In this document: piece after piece, positions 16,418 through 25,136 of the stretch
How the letters are laid out: every line of letters starts with the position of its first letter
Numbering within the stretch: position 1 is the stretch's first letter
Assembly: GCF_030732845.1 (NCBI RefSeq)
Contig: NZ_JASHKA010000003.1
Location: 124,001 to 188,000, forward strand
Source: Roseibium sp. MMSF_3544
Lineage (GTDB): Bacteria > Pseudomonadota > Alphaproteobacteria > Rhizobiales > Stappiaceae
Length of the DNA: 64,000 nt
Reading direction: 5' to 3'
Program-made: the position numbers and the translations under genes
Notes under the pieces: generated by a model
The model's input: only the letters and a program-made list of their open reading frames with translations
Databases searched by the model: none
Told to the model about the DNA's origin: nothing

Positions 16418-17442
16418 GCTATCGAGGAGCCGACTGTTGTTCCACGCTGTATCAGGGAGACACCGCAGGTCTCGACCTGCTGCGGCAGGTCGGGCTCTTC
16501 GAGGCGCTGCATCAGGAGATTGAGCGTAATCTCGCAAAGCTCGTGTCGGCTCTGCACGACCGTCGTCATGTCATATGACTTCCAGGACGCCTGCACGATA
16601 TCGTCGTAGCCGATCAGCTGCAGGTCCTCAGGGATCCGCAAACCATATTCGTGGCGCAAACCGTCCATGACGCCGAGAGCCAGATAATCCGCCGTGCAGA
16701 AAACACCGTCGACTTCGCTCCGCACCTTGTTCACATAAGCAGATGCTGCCAGGCCGCCATCGTAGGACTGAGTCCCCCAGGCGATACGGACCACCGGAAC
16801 ACCGGCATCATTTGCGATCTGCTCGAAGGCAAGCGCGCGTCCGTTCACTGAATAGGACGAGCGTTCCGGGGTCACGACTGCGAGCTTCCGGCAGCCACTT
16901 GCAATGAGATGTTCGAAGGCCAAGCGGCCGCCTGCTTCGAAGTCTGTGACGACGCGGTCGACCGGTGCGCCCGGATCGCGCTTGTTGACCACTACCAACG
17001 GCACCCCGTTTTCAAGGCATTCCCGGCAGATTTCTTCCGGTGGTGTGTCGGAGGTTACGATGACGCCGGCAACGCTGTACTGAAGCAGCGAACCGATCAG
17101 CTCGGCAACGTCAGTGGAAGGATCTCCCCGCAAGAGAATGGGCCTGAAGCCGCCTTCCAGCAGTCCTTGCGACAGCAAGTCGATCTGCTCGGCGCGGAAG
17201 GGATTGTCCAGGTCAGCCGCAACCACACCGACAAGATCGGACTTCTGCTTGTGCAGCGACCGCGCCAGAACATTCACGCGATATCCGAGCTCCCGCGCCG
17301 CCTTGATCACTTTCTCACGCGTTTCCTCAGAAACACTGGCGCCGTCGGTGAAGGTCCTTGACACAGCCGATCTTGAAACGCCTGCCAATCGGGCGACATC
17401 GAAGGAATTGACCTGTTTCTTGGGAGTCCCCTGATCAGTCAT
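16414..17442 (-). CDS. LacI-family transcriptional repressor of the GDPD/ABC operon
   Basis: 342 residues from the ATG at 17442; the preceding in-frame start at 17484 would overlap the GDPD gene by 50 bp. The LacI HTH is at residues 11-35 (SFDVARLAGVSRSAVSRTFT) followed by the hinge (YRVNVLARSLHKQKSDLVGV). The remainder is a type I periplasmic-binding-protein effector domain (DYLALGVMDGLRHEYGLRIP; IGYDDI). It overlaps the end of the GDPD gene by 8 bp, so it is the last gene of that operon and likely autoregulated through the palindrome at 23656. Its TAG stop is supplied by the MITE. Confidence 0.9.
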   Translation of the reverse strand: MTDQGTPKKQVNSFDVARLAGVSRSAVSRTFTDGASVSEETREKVIKAARELGYRVNVLARSLHKQKSDLVGVVAADLDNPFRAEQIDLLSQGLLEGGFRPILLRGDPSTDVAELIGSLLQYSVAGVIVTSDTPPEEICRECLENGVPLVVVNKRDPGAPVDRVVTDFEAGGRLAFEHLIASGCRKLAVVTPERSSYSVNGRALAFEQIANDAGVPVVRIAWGTQSYDGGLAASAYVNKVRSEVDGVFCTADYLALGVMDGLRHEYGLRIPEDLQLIGYDDIVQASWKSYDMTTVVQSRHELCEITLNLLMQRLEEPDLPQQVETCGVSLIQRGTTVGSSIA

Positions 17443-18922
17443 TCTTCTTTCCGTTTCTTGATTGAGCAAGCAGGTTCCGGGCAAGAAACGGCTCGTTCAC
17501 GTTGAGAAGATCCGGCTCAAGTTCTATCAAGTCCGAAAGTACGCCGGGATGGCTGCCCATGTAGGCAAGCATGACCTTCCGCCCCGCCTGCCGAACGGCC
17601 TCAATGTCGCCGGCATTCGCGTTCCGAACGTTGAACTCGATGATCTCCGCATCATAAGCATCCAGGCAGTCCCCAAGCGTCTCGTAGTCCTCTGGCCGGG
17701 CCATCAGGTGCGCTTCCGGAAAGGCCCCGTGAATTTCGGCCAGGAGGCGCTTTTGAAACGACCAGAAGAAGACGTTTTCGGGCGGCAATTGTTCAAGAAC
17801 CGTCGCAGCCGTCTTCAGCGCATCGGCTTCCTTGATCTCGACATAAAGCTTCCGGTTGCCGGCTTTCGCGAGGGAGACGAACTCAGAAAGACACGGCAAG
17901 GATGCACCCTTGAAAAAAGGATCGACCCAACCTCCGGTATCCAGCTTCCGAAGACAATCCAGTCTCTTCCCGGCAAGTACTCCCGAGCCGTTTGTTGTGC
18001 GCTCCAAAGTCGGATCGTGATGAACAACCAGATGCCCGTCCGCCGTCTCGCGAACGTCCAGCTCGACGTAGTCGAACCCCCCCTCCCAGGCTGCCCGGGC
18101 ACTGGCAATGGTGTTTTCCGGCGCGATCCGGCAAGCGCCCCGGTGGCAGACGATTTCGGGCAGCCGGGGTGGATCGGAGCGGTAAGGGTTCACCATTTCC
18201 GGCTGATTGGAACAAATACCGAGCACCGGCATCCTGACCAGTTCCGCCAGCACGTCCGCCCGCTCTTCGTGCCAGGTCACCACCGGCAACCGCAGCGATT
18301 TCGCGTGCCGGAAAAAGGATTCGTCCAGCAATCTGTCCGGACGGTCGCTGGCCCGTTCCCAGCATGGATGAACGAGTTCCGCGCCGCAGTCTTTTGCCAA
18401 CGCAAACGGGTCTCGGCCAAGACCGACGAGGAGCGAAACAGGATAAGGGCAACCCGTTTGAAGCAGCTCGGCGCAGTATTCGGGCGTATTGGCGCCGACA
18501 ATGACTTTTCTGATGCGATTTTCGGCAAGGATCTCGGTCGCGAGCGTCGCCGCCCGTCCCTCCTTTGCATCGAGGTAGATCCCGGCACCGAGCTCTGCAG
18601 CCAGGCTGGCGACATCGGAAAACAGCGGAGCCCGCCGCCCGGCAGCTGACGTCAGATTGAACAGTTCCTCCGCCGTGACGTCGCCGAGCAGGGCATCGTT
18701 GCCGCAAGTGTTTGAAAGGTCTTTGTCATGAAAGGCGACCGGGACGCCATCTGCCGTCAGCCGGACATCGACTTCCCACATGTCAGCGCCCAGCGCATGC
18801 GCCAGTTTGAAGGCCCGCAGCGTGTTGTCGAACGCATAGGCGCTGGCCCCGCGATGAGCGATCGCAAGCGGCGGACCATCGTGGTCGTGGATCCAGGACT
18901 TATCCGGATTGAAGGCTGACAT
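17435..18922 (-). CDS. Tandem-domain glycerophosphodiester phosphodiesterase
   Basis: 495 residues, about twice the usual GDPD length, because there are two GDPD domains. Domain 1 (about 15-240) has AIAHRGASAYAFDNT, EVDVRLTADG and FHDKDL; its usual ENT triad is DNT, a possible loss or change of activity. Domain 2 (about 250-490) has the full set: VCHRGACRIAPENT, ELDVRETADG, HHDPTLERTT and YVEIKE. GDPDs hydrolyse glycerophosphodiesters to glycerol 3-phosphate and an alcohol. No signal peptide, so it acts in the cytoplasm on imported substrate. It is translationally coupled to LacI and 10 bp after the ABC ATPase gene. Confidence 0.9.
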   Translation of the reverse strand: MSAFNPDKSWIHDHDGPPLAIAHRGASAYAFDNTLRAFKLAHALGADMWEVDVRLTADGVPVAFHDKDLSNTCGNDALLGDVTAEELFNLTSAAGRRAPLFSDVASLAAELGAGIYLDAKEGRAATLATEILAENRIRKVIVGANTPEYCAELLQTGCPYPVSLLVGLGRDPFALAKDCGAELVHPCWERASDRPDRLLDESFFRHAKSLRLPVVTWHEERADVLAELVRMPVLGICSNQPEMVNPYRSDPPRLPEIVCHRGACRIAPENTIASARAAWEGGFDYVELDVRETADGHLVVHHDPTLERTTNGSGVLAGKRLDCLRKLDTGGWVDPFFKGASLPCLSEFVSLAKAGNRKLYVEIKEADALKTAATVLEQLPPENVFFWSFQKRLLAEIHGAFPEAHLMARPEDYETLGDCLDAYDAEIIEFNVRNANAGDIEAVRQAGRKVMLAYMGSHPGVLSDLIELEPDLLNVNEPFLARNLLAQSRNGKKND

Positions 18923-18931
18923 TGTCGCTCC

Positions 18932-19990
18932 TCAGAGCCTTCTGCCGTCAGGACCAAAGGCGAGAATTCTGTCTTCGGCAATGCCCCAGCTGACTTCGTC
19001 TCCAAGCTTATGACCGGCACCCTGCGACTGAATGGACCGCAGCACGGCCCCGTTTTCCAGCATGACGTCGTAGAGCTCCTCGCGCCCCTGAGTTTCGACA
19101 AAACTGATCTTGCCGTTAAGCTTCAAACCATTGTTCGGCTGGAAGAATTCAGGCCGAATGCCGAAACGCATGGCGGCACCGTGGTCCGGTATCGTAATGC
19201 CGGAGGGCACCGGGAGGGTGATTTCGGAGTTTGCCAGGCGAAAGCCGCCGCCCGCTGCCTTTCCTTCAAGAAAGGCGATCGGTGGATTGCCGAGAAAGCC
19301 AGCCACGAAGTCCGAAGTCGGATCTTCATACATTTCCTTCGGGCTCGAAAGCTGAACAATCTTGCCGTTGTCCATGATCGCAATGCGGTCGCACATGGAC
19401 ATGGCCTCGACCTGGTCATGCGTCACCAGCACTGCGGTGATGCCTGTCTGCTGCTGAATGCGCCGGATCTCGGACCTCATTTCAAGACGCAGTTTTGCAT
19501 CAAGGTTGGCGAGCGGTTCATCAAGGAGGAGAATGTCCGGCTCGCGCACCAGTGCCCGTGCCAGAGCGACGCGCTGCTGCTGCCCGCCGGAAAGCTGTGC
19601 GGGCTTGCGATGCAACAGTTCTCCGATATGCACCAGGTTCGCGATCTCCTGCACCTTGCGATCGATCTCGGCCCTGGTCTCCTTCCGGACCTTCAGCGGG
19701 AAGGCGATGTTGTCAAAAACGTTCATATGCGGATAAAGCGCATAATTCTGAAAGACCACGCCAACATTGCGTTTTTGGGAGGAGACCCGCGTGACGTCCT
19801 TGTCCCCGAACAGAAGCCGACCACCGTTCATCCGATGAATGCCGCAGATCGCGAAAAGCGTCGTCGACTTGCCGCAGCCCGAGGGTCCTAGCAGCGCTAG
19901 CATCTCGCCGCTCCGGATCTCCAGCGACATGTCCTTGATCACGGTCGTATCGCCGAAGGTCTTGGTGAAATTTTCGATCGAGATACGCAT
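18932..19990 (-). CDS. ABC transporter ATP-binding protein (UgpC/MalK-type)
   Basis: 352 residues from the ATG at 19990; the frame is open much further upstream but that overlaps the permease gene. Walker A is GPSGCGKST at residues 35-43, the signature is LSGGQQQR, Walker B is ILLLDEP. The C-terminal 110 residues form the MOP/TOBE regulatory domain seen in MalK and UgpC (FGIRPEFFQPNNGLKLNGKI). Its start overlaps the upstream permease stop as TGATG, so they are translationally coupled. It energises uptake by the two permeases. The substrate class is carbohydrate or glycerophosphodiester, inferred from the family and the GDPD neighbour. Confidence 0.92.
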   Translation of the reverse strand: MRISIENFTKTFGDTTVIKDMSLEIRSGEMLALLGPSGCGKSTTLFAICGIHRMNGGRLLFGDKDVTRVSSQKRNVGVVFQNYALYPHMNVFDNIAFPLKVRKETRAEIDRKVQEIANLVHIGELLHRKPAQLSGGQQQRVALARALVREPDILLLDEPLANLDAKLRLEMRSEIRRIQQQTGITAVLVTHDQVEAMSMCDRIAIMDNGKIVQLSSPKEMYEDPTSDFVAGFLGNPPIAFLEGKAAGGGFRLANSEITLPVPSGITIPDHGAAMRFGIRPEFFQPNNGLKLNGKISFVETQGREELYDVMLENGAVLRSIQSQGAGHKLGDEVSWGIAEDRILAFGPDGRRL

Positions 19991-20820
19991 CAGCCTTTCG
20001 TGCCTCCGCCGTAGATGTTCATGAGTTTGTTCTGGAAAACCAGGTAGATGATGATGACCGGCAGCGCGTAGAACAGTCCGACGGCCTTGAAGAGGTTGAA
20101 GTCGGCCTGGGTGCCGCCGTCCAGCAGCATCGTTGCGAGATAGGTGGACAGAACCTGTGCCTCGGTCCCGGGGGCGAGCACCATGGGCAGGATGAACTCG
20201 GACCAGCCGGACAGGAAGGAAAAGATCAGGATCGCCATGAGGCCCGGCTGCACCTGAGGCAGAACCAGTTGCCACCAGACGGTGAAACGGCTGGCCCCGT
20301 CCTGAACGCCGGCCATTTCAATCTCCCACGGAACCGTGTCGTAAAATCCTTTCATCACCCAGATGCCGAACGGCAGCTCCAGGGCGGCCTTGACCACGAT
20401 GACGCCGATCAGCGTGTTGTAGAGGCCCAGCAACTGAAGGATCAGAAAGATTGCGATGATGAGCGTAACCGTCGGAAAAGCGTGCAGCACAATCAGGCTG
20501 CCAAGAAAGAACCCGCGCGCCGGAAAGGCGAGACGCGAAAGCGCATAACCTGCTGTCAGGGAGATCGCCGAGACCGAGAGTGATGTGAAGAGCGCAAAGT
20601 TGAAGGTGTTCAGTGTAACGCCCCAGATGCCCCAGCTGCCGTCGTCCAGATCCGTCCACAGAAAGCGGAAATGGTGAAAGGTCAGGCCGTTCGGGATCAT
20701 GGTTCCCGGCACCTTCGTGGTGAAAGCATCCACCAGCAAAAAGGTGAGCATGATCAGAAGCGGGGCAGAAAAGACGAAGAGGACCAGGAGAACAGGCCAG
20801 TTACGGAAATTCGACTGCAT
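19990..20820 (-). CDS. ABC transporter permease (MalG/UgpE-type)
   Basis: 276 residues with six predicted transmembrane helices and the binding-protein-dependent permease EAA loop near ELPFGIWVMKGFYDTVPWEIEMAG, then DGASRFTVWWQLVLPQVQPG, the contact to the ATPase. Length and order match MalG/UgpE. It begins 4 bp after the other permease gene ends. Confidence 0.92.
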   Translation of the reverse strand: MQSNFRNWPVLLVLFVFSAPLLIMLTFLLVDAFTTKVPGTMIPNGLTFHHFRFLWTDLDDGSWGIWGVTLNTFNFALFTSLSVSAISLTAGYALSRLAFPARGFFLGSLIVLHAFPTVTLIIAIFLILQLLGLYNTLIGVIVVKAALELPFGIWVMKGFYDTVPWEIEMAGVQDGASRFTVWWQLVLPQVQPGLMAILIFSFLSGWSEFILPMVLAPGTEAQVLSTYLATMLLDGGTQADFNLFKAVGLFYALPVIIIYLVFQNKLMNIYGGGTKG

Positions 20821-20824
20821 ATCG

Positions 20825-22126
20825 CTATCCTTCGATCCGCGGTTTCTGGATCAGGTTGCGGAAGTTGAACAGACGGAGATAAGCCAGGCTCGCCGCGAGG
20901 CCGATTATCACAAGGAGCAAGGCATAGGTTGCGCCGAGACCGTATTGAAGATTTCCGCCGTAGTTGTTGAGGGCCGTATGGAATGCCGCCAGCGCCCAGA
21001 CTTCTGTCGCCCCGCCGGGCCCACCGTCGGTCGCGAGATAGATGTATTCAAACGACGTCAAGAGCGACATCGTCTGGTAGGACGTGATGAAAAGGATCGG
21101 CCAGCGCAGCTGCGGCAAGATGATGTGCCAGATCTGTTGCAGACGGCTCGCGCCATCGACTTCCGAGGCATAAAGCATGGAAGACGGGATCGCCCTGATC
21201 GCGGACGAGAACACGATCATTCCCATCGACGCGCCCACGAAGCCATTGATCAGGACAATCGTGGTCCAGGCGTGGAGTTCGGTGTCCAGCATCCAATTTC
21301 TCGGCGACACCCCAAACCCGGAAAGCACCGTGGATATGAAGCCGGTGTCCCAGGTGAACCAGCGCCACATGACAATGTAAAGCACGGGTGGAAGAATGCG
21401 CGGAAGGAACCAGATCGCCCTAAACGTCGCTGCCTGCCCTGATGGCAGATAGAACGTTGCGATTGCAAGGAACAACCCGAACAGCACGTTGAACGACAGG
21501 GTGAAGACAACATAGATGATGGTGTTTTTCGCATATTGCCAGGTCGAATCGAGCGACATCAAGAACCCGAAATTCTCCGTGGTCCAGACCCAGCCGGTAT
21601 AAGCGACCTGGGTGATCAGGGGACGATCGGCGTCCGGGATGCCCGCCTCCTCGAGGGCTGCTTCAAATCCAGGCAGAGTGTCGAAACGCTCGTTCAACAA
21701 AGACCGCTTGAAAAGATCAGCGGCGATCTTGCGGTCGCGCGTCTTTCGGATCGGGTTTGACCGCAGATCCTTCAATGCACGCTCGACATCGCGTCGCTTT
21801 GAAAAGACTTCGCCGTCATGCAGACTTGCGAATTCGTCTGCGACCGGCTGCCCGAAATCAGCGGCCAGAGCCTCCAGGCCTTTGGCGTCGACCCGGTATC
21901 CGGCGCCTTCGATCTGCTCCAGCGTCGACTTCGGCAGACCGGCATCGGCAAGCGCTCGAAGACCGCTTGTATTGAGGACATAAGCGCCGCCTTTCACGCC
22001 GGTTGCCGTGCTCATGTTGGTGAAGGCAAAAAAGCCCGTCAGCACAACCGGTATTAGAAAGAACAGCAAGACGACGACAAGTGCCGGAGAAAGGAAGGCA
22101 AGGCCCAGCCAGCTCGAACGTTGCAT
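20825..22126 (-). CDS. ABC transporter permease (MalF/UgpA-type) with large insert loop
   Basis: 433 residues from the ATG at 22126 (GGAG 7 bases upstream); the earlier in-frame start at 22138 is a GTG overlapping that Shine-Dalgarno. After the first membrane helix (LGLAFLSPALVVVLLFFLIP) there is an insert of about 120 residues (roughly 40-165, rich in charged helix) before the standard permease core with the EAA loop in YASEVDGASRLQQIWHIILP. MalF of enterobacteria has a comparable periplasmic loop that contacts its binding protein, but this one has no evident sequence relation to it. Most UgpA-type permeases are near 300 residues, so the insert is unusual. Confidence 0.88.
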   Translation of the reverse strand: MQRSSWLGLAFLSPALVVVLLFFLIPVVLTGFFAFTNMSTATGVKGGAYVLNTSGLRALADAGLPKSTLEQIEGAGYRVDAKGLEALAADFGQPVADEFASLHDGEVFSKRRDVERALKDLRSNPIRKTRDRKIAADLFKRSLLNERFDTLPGFEAALEEAGIPDADRPLITQVAYTGWVWTTENFGFLMSLDSTWQYAKNTIIYVVFTLSFNVLFGLFLAIATFYLPSGQAATFRAIWFLPRILPPVLYIVMWRWFTWDTGFISTVLSGFGVSPRNWMLDTELHAWTTIVLINGFVGASMGMIVFSSAIRAIPSSMLYASEVDGASRLQQIWHIILPQLRWPILFITSYQTMSLLTSFEYIYLATDGGPGGATEVWALAAFHTALNNYGGNLQYGLGATYALLLVIIGLAASLAYLRLFNFRNLIQKPRIEG

Positions 22127-22180
22127 GAGGTGCTCCACCGCTCGAAAATCAGTTTGCTTTTGGATGTTCCAGGGGCCCGA

Positions 22181-22201
22181 ACCGGGCGGCGGCCGCCCGG
22201 T
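22181..22201 (-). other. Stem-loop between binding-protein and permease genes
   Basis: ACCGGGCGG / CCGCCCGGT, 9 bp perfect stem with a 3-base loop, 25 bp after the binding-protein stop. Such stems commonly stabilise the abundant binding-protein mRNA segment and partly end transcription before the permeases. Confidence 0.6.
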
Positions 22202-22225
22202 CCGGATGTCGATGCTCAGCCGTGA

Positions 22226-23593
22226 TCAGCGGACGATCAGCTCGTCCCCGAGCGTGGCTTTCATCTGAACCTCGACCTCTGCAACAGCCTCCGCCGGGGT
22301 CTTTGTCCCCGTCCATGCCGCTTCCAGGCCTTTGAAGAGGGCCTCAGAATACGCGCCATAGTTCACGTGGTTCGGCTGCGAGTTCGCATATCCGAGCAGG
22401 CGTTCGGTCGCTTCGTCCGCCCAGCGGTCGTTTGCATAGAGTTCGATATTGGACTGCTGCTTGGAGATGCCGAGGTGGTTCGACTTGATCGCGTGCAGCG
22501 TGTTGATGCGCGGCTCGGAAGCAATTTTCACCAGGTTTGCAGCGATTTCTTCGGCCTCGTCATCAGCATTGTCGGTGATGAGATAGACCAGCGGATGGGT
22601 GATGGTGTTGGCGCGGCCATTTTCGTTGCCCGCCGGGATCAGGGAGAATTCGATCGTGTTCCAGAAGTCCTGGTTGCCTTCCTGGGCGTAGCGGCCGAAA
22701 TGCCAGGTCCCGCCGTGCCAGATAGCGGCCTTGCCGTTGGCGACTTCGTTGTACCACTGGCCCCAATCGGTGCCGAGGTGGTTCTTGCGGGTCACGCCGG
22801 CTTCAACGGCATCGGCAAAGAACTGGTAGAATTCTTCCATCGCCTTTTTGTCGAGAACCAGCTTGCCGCTCTCCGGGTCGATGAGTTCACCGCCGAAGGA
22901 CTGATAGAACTGAGCATAGTCCGGGCCGTTGGAAACGCGCGGGTAGAAGCCGTAGCCTTCTTCAACAGCTTCCATTTCGACGGCCTTCTTGGCGTCTTCC
23001 AGAACGTTCTGTAGCGTGTATTCGCCAGCTTCCACTTTTGCCGGAAGCGCGGCGATGTCTTCATCGCTATAGCCGATCTTCTTCATCGCATCCTTCCAGA
23101 AGAAGAACGGACGGCTTTCGGCATCTTGCGGCAGACCCCATTGAACATCGTCGAAAGCCGCGATTTCCATGAGGTTCGGGTAGATATCGTTTAGCGGCCA
23201 GGCATCCAGGTCGAGATACTCTTCGACCGGCACAATGTATCCGGCCTCCGACCAGGGAGCGATGTCGAGATGGGAGGTAACGACAATGTTCGGCGCCGTG
23301 CCCGCTTCGGCAGCCAGCGTCACCGCCTGCTTGAATTCCTGCCAGTTTCCGAACTGACCCTTTGATTCAACCGTGATATTGAGTTCTTCGCCACGGATCG
23401 CAGCTTCGCGCTCCATGATATCTGCTGCCATTTCAATGGCTTCCCAACGATAAGCGTCACTGTCGTTGGAGCCGCCGGCCCAAACGGTGATGGTCAGGTC
23501 TTTTGCGAAGGCATCACCGGCAACGGTTGCCGCAGTGAGGGCCAGAACGGCAGCCGCGGTGGACTGGCGCAATTTGGAAACAAGAGTGGTCAT
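22226..23593 (-). CDS. ABC transporter substrate-binding protein (family 1 type)
   Basis: 455 residues from the ATG at 23593 (AGGTGAG 7 bases upstream). A signal peptide spans residues 1-30 (RQSTAAAVLALTAATVAGDA, cleavage after AFA). The mature protein begins KDLTITVWAGGSNDSDAYRW, typical of cluster B carbohydrate-binding proteins, and later shows WHGGTWHFGRYAQEG and ANTITHPLVYLITDNADDE. It defines the substrate of the importer; sugars or glycerophosphodiesters are likely but not established. First gene of the operon, preceded by the 18 bp LacI-type palindrome. Confidence 0.9.
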   Translation of the reverse strand: MTTLVSKLRQSTAAAVLALTAATVAGDAFAKDLTITVWAGGSNDSDAYRWEAIEMAADIMEREAAIRGEELNITVESKGQFGNWQEFKQAVTLAAEAGTAPNIVVTSHLDIAPWSEAGYIVPVEEYLDLDAWPLNDIYPNLMEIAAFDDVQWGLPQDAESRPFFFWKDAMKKIGYSDEDIAALPAKVEAGEYTLQNVLEDAKKAVEMEAVEEGYGFYPRVSNGPDYAQFYQSFGGELIDPESGKLVLDKKAMEEFYQFFADAVEAGVTRKNHLGTDWGQWYNEVANGKAAIWHGGTWHFGRYAQEGNQDFWNTIEFSLIPAGNENGRANTITHPLVYLITDNADDEAEEIAANLVKIASEPRINTLHAIKSNHLGISKQQSNIELYANDRWADEATERLLGYANSQPNHVNYGAYSEALFKGLEAAWTGTKTPAEAVAEVEVQMKATLGDELIVR

Positions 23594-23655
23594 CGATCTC
23601 ACCTGCTGTCTTACATGCGCCACCTCCCAAGGGAGATTTGAGCGCAGGAGGAAGT

Positions 23656-23673
23656 TTTGCACACGTGTGCAAA
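23656..23673. promoter_or_regulatory. 18 bp perfect palindrome, LacI-type operator
   Basis: TTTGCACACGTGTGCAAA is a perfect inverted repeat with a central CG, the usual form of LacI/GalR-family operators. It is 63 bp upstream of the binding-protein start in the promoter region of the operon that ends with a LacI gene. I infer that this repressor binds here. Only one full copy is seen in the window. Confidence 0.8.
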
Positions 23674-23693
23674 GCGATCAATATCCCCCGCAG

Positions 23694-24042
23694 ATTACGG
23701 CTGTGTGACACCCTTTGCAGAATCTGAAAGGCGCCAGATTACGGGCTCCGTGATTTGCGCCGGCGACGGTGCAAACCCTTTGTGTATGCCGCCTGAATCA
23801 ATAAAAAATCCGGTTAGCTGACACAATGACTGCTGCCTGAGAAGGCGCTGAAATTTTTTTGCACCAAGGTCAGCTTTACATTTCTTTACACAAGCGAAGA
23901 ACACCGGAAACCGGCTCGGCCTACCTCTAGGTTGTCGGGACGCAGCACACGTCCCTGAGGGTAAAGACCCTAACGCCACCGGGTCACGCCGTCCGCCCAC
24001 ATGCCGGCGCGGTCCGGTGGCTGCAACCAAGGAAAAGATTGC
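23694..24042. other. Intergenic region between the ABC operon and the Cpx-like module
   Basis: About 450 bp separate the two divergent start codons (23593 and 24043). Apart from the LacI palindrome near the minus-strand promoter and the CpxR-type box at 23875, I see no gene. A 300-codon minus-strand frame covers it but starts inside the opposite gene and has no family resemblance. Short repeats of TGCAAA/TTTGCA half-sites occur at about 23768 and 23859. Confidence 0.5.
23875..23889 (-). promoter_or_regulatory. CpxR-type box upstream of the LTxxQ protein genes
   Basis: The plus strand reads TTTAC ATTTC TTTAC, so the minus strand is GTAAA-N5-GTAAA, an exact match to the enterobacterial CpxR consensus. 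It lies 150 bp upstream of the first gene of a module with a CpxP/Spy-like protein, a CpxR-like regulator and a CpxA-like kinase. Autoregulation is the simplest inference; whether an alphaproteobacterial regulator has kept the same site is not known. Confidence 0.6.
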
Positions 24043-24435
24043 ATGATTTTCTATATGAGCCGGCGATTGCGCCAGAGCCTGATTGCAGGCACCGCCATGC
24101 TCTCGGCCCTCGTGCTTGTTTCCGCCGAGAGCCTTGCCCAACAGCAGGCGCGACCAATGCAGGTCGCCGACATTGCGGCTGAACTGAACCTCACCGCCGA
24201 GCAGACACCGGTCTTCACCGAAATCATGGAAAGTCACATAGCCGAAACCAAAGCCCTGCTTACCAAACACGGCGTCGACCCATCCCAGGGAAGACCGTCG
24301 CGGCAGACCATGCGCGCCCTGCGGGGTGAAATGCAGCAGAACCGCGAAGAACTCGTTCTGGAACTCGCGACTGTTTTGACGCCTGAGCAGATTCAACAGC
24401 TCAAGGCCATGACACCTCAACGTCCGCGCCGCTGA
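24043..24435 (+). CDS. Periplasmic LTxxQ-motif protein (CpxP/Spy-like) 1
   Basis: 130 residues from the ATG at 24043 with AAGGAA about 9 bases upstream. A signal peptide (SLIAGTAMLSALVLVSA, cleavage near SLAQ) is followed by a short helical domain with two LTxxQ-type motifs, LTAEQTPVFTEIMESH and LTPEQIQQLKAM, the hallmark of the Spy/CpxP periplasmic chaperones and stress sensors. In CpxP such proteins bind the kinase sensor and inhibit it. Two genes of this kind precede the two-component pair. Confidence 0.8.
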   Translation: MIFYMSRRLRQSLIAGTAMLSALVLVSAESLAQQQARPMQVADIAAELNLTAEQTPVFTEIMESHIAETKALLTKHGVDPSQGRPSRQTMRALRGEMQQNREELVLELATVLTPEQIQQLKAMTPQRPRR

Positions 24436-24490
24436 GCACACCAACTCATCACCCCACCTCCCGGATTTGTTCAAGCCAAAGGAGCTTCTG

Positions 24491-25114
24491 ATGCTGAACA
24501 AACTTGAAAATGCCCGCCTCAAGGTATCCACCGCCGGAACCGCCCGCGTTGTCGCGGCCTGTGTCATCAGTGCCGGCATTCTGACAGGCAGCGTCATGAG
24601 CGTGAACAGCGCGCCTCAAAGTTCGGCGCTGGGTCAAATGGTCCTTACCGAGCGCTCGAGCGCGGCCCTGTTCGAATTTCCCGGCCTCCAGAAAGCGGGC
24701 TGGCGCAGAGGAGCCGGCGGCCCGGGCATGCTGCAAAAACTCAGCGATGAGGAGATCAAGGAGCGGCTGACCCGCGTGGTCCGCCACGTTGCCATCGAAA
24801 TCGACGCAACACCGGAACAGGTGGACGAAATCATTAGCATCGTGACGCCGGTCGCGCTTCAGATGAAGGCAACGCAGGGCGAGTTCGCAACGGTTGCCAA
24901 GGATCTTCGCCAGCTTCTCCTGGCACAGGAAGTCGACCGGTTCGCCATCGAGGCTCTGCGCGCGGAAAAACTCGCACTGGCGGATGAGGTCAGCAAGACA
25001 TTCACCAGCATGATGATCGAGGTTGCGTCCGTTCTCACCCCGAGCCAGCGGGAACAGCTTGACGAGCGTATATCGGAATTACGTGCTATGGGTCGGGGTT
25101 TCCGCCGCCATTAA
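24491..25114 (+). CDS. Periplasmic LTxxQ-motif protein (CpxP/Spy-like) 2
   Basis: 207 residues from the ATG at 24491, chosen because AAAGGAG lies 6-7 bases upstream. An N-terminal hydrophobic segment (VVAACVISAGILTGSVMS) acts as a signal or anchor. The mature part is all-helical with ATPEQVDEIISIV and LTPSQREQLDERI, the degenerate and full LTxxQ motifs, and so resembles the periplasmic heavy-metal sensor/CpxP group. Longer than its neighbour by a central helical pair. Same operon, 56 bp downstream of the first gene and 22 bp before the response regulator. Confidence 0.78.
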   Translation: MLNKLENARLKVSTAGTARVVAACVISAGILTGSVMSVNSAPQSSALGQMVLTERSSAALFEFPGLQKAGWRRGAGGPGMLQKLSDEEIKERLTRVVRHVAIEIDATPEQVDEIISIVTPVALQMKATQGEFATVAKDLRQLLLAQEVDRFAIEALRAEKLALADEVSKTFTSMMIEVASVLTPSQREQLDERISELRAMGRGFRRH

Positions 25115-25136
25115 CGCCTGCAAAGTTCCGAGACGA

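Noticed and set aside
17462-18649. 395-codon plus-strand frame over the GDPD gene
   Set aside because: The opposite strand encodes a protein with all GDPD motifs; this frame lacks any.
23695-24597. 300-codon minus-strand frame across the Cpx-like intergenic region
   Set aside because: It crosses the regulatory region and both LTxxQ genes; no ribosome site and no recognisable domain.
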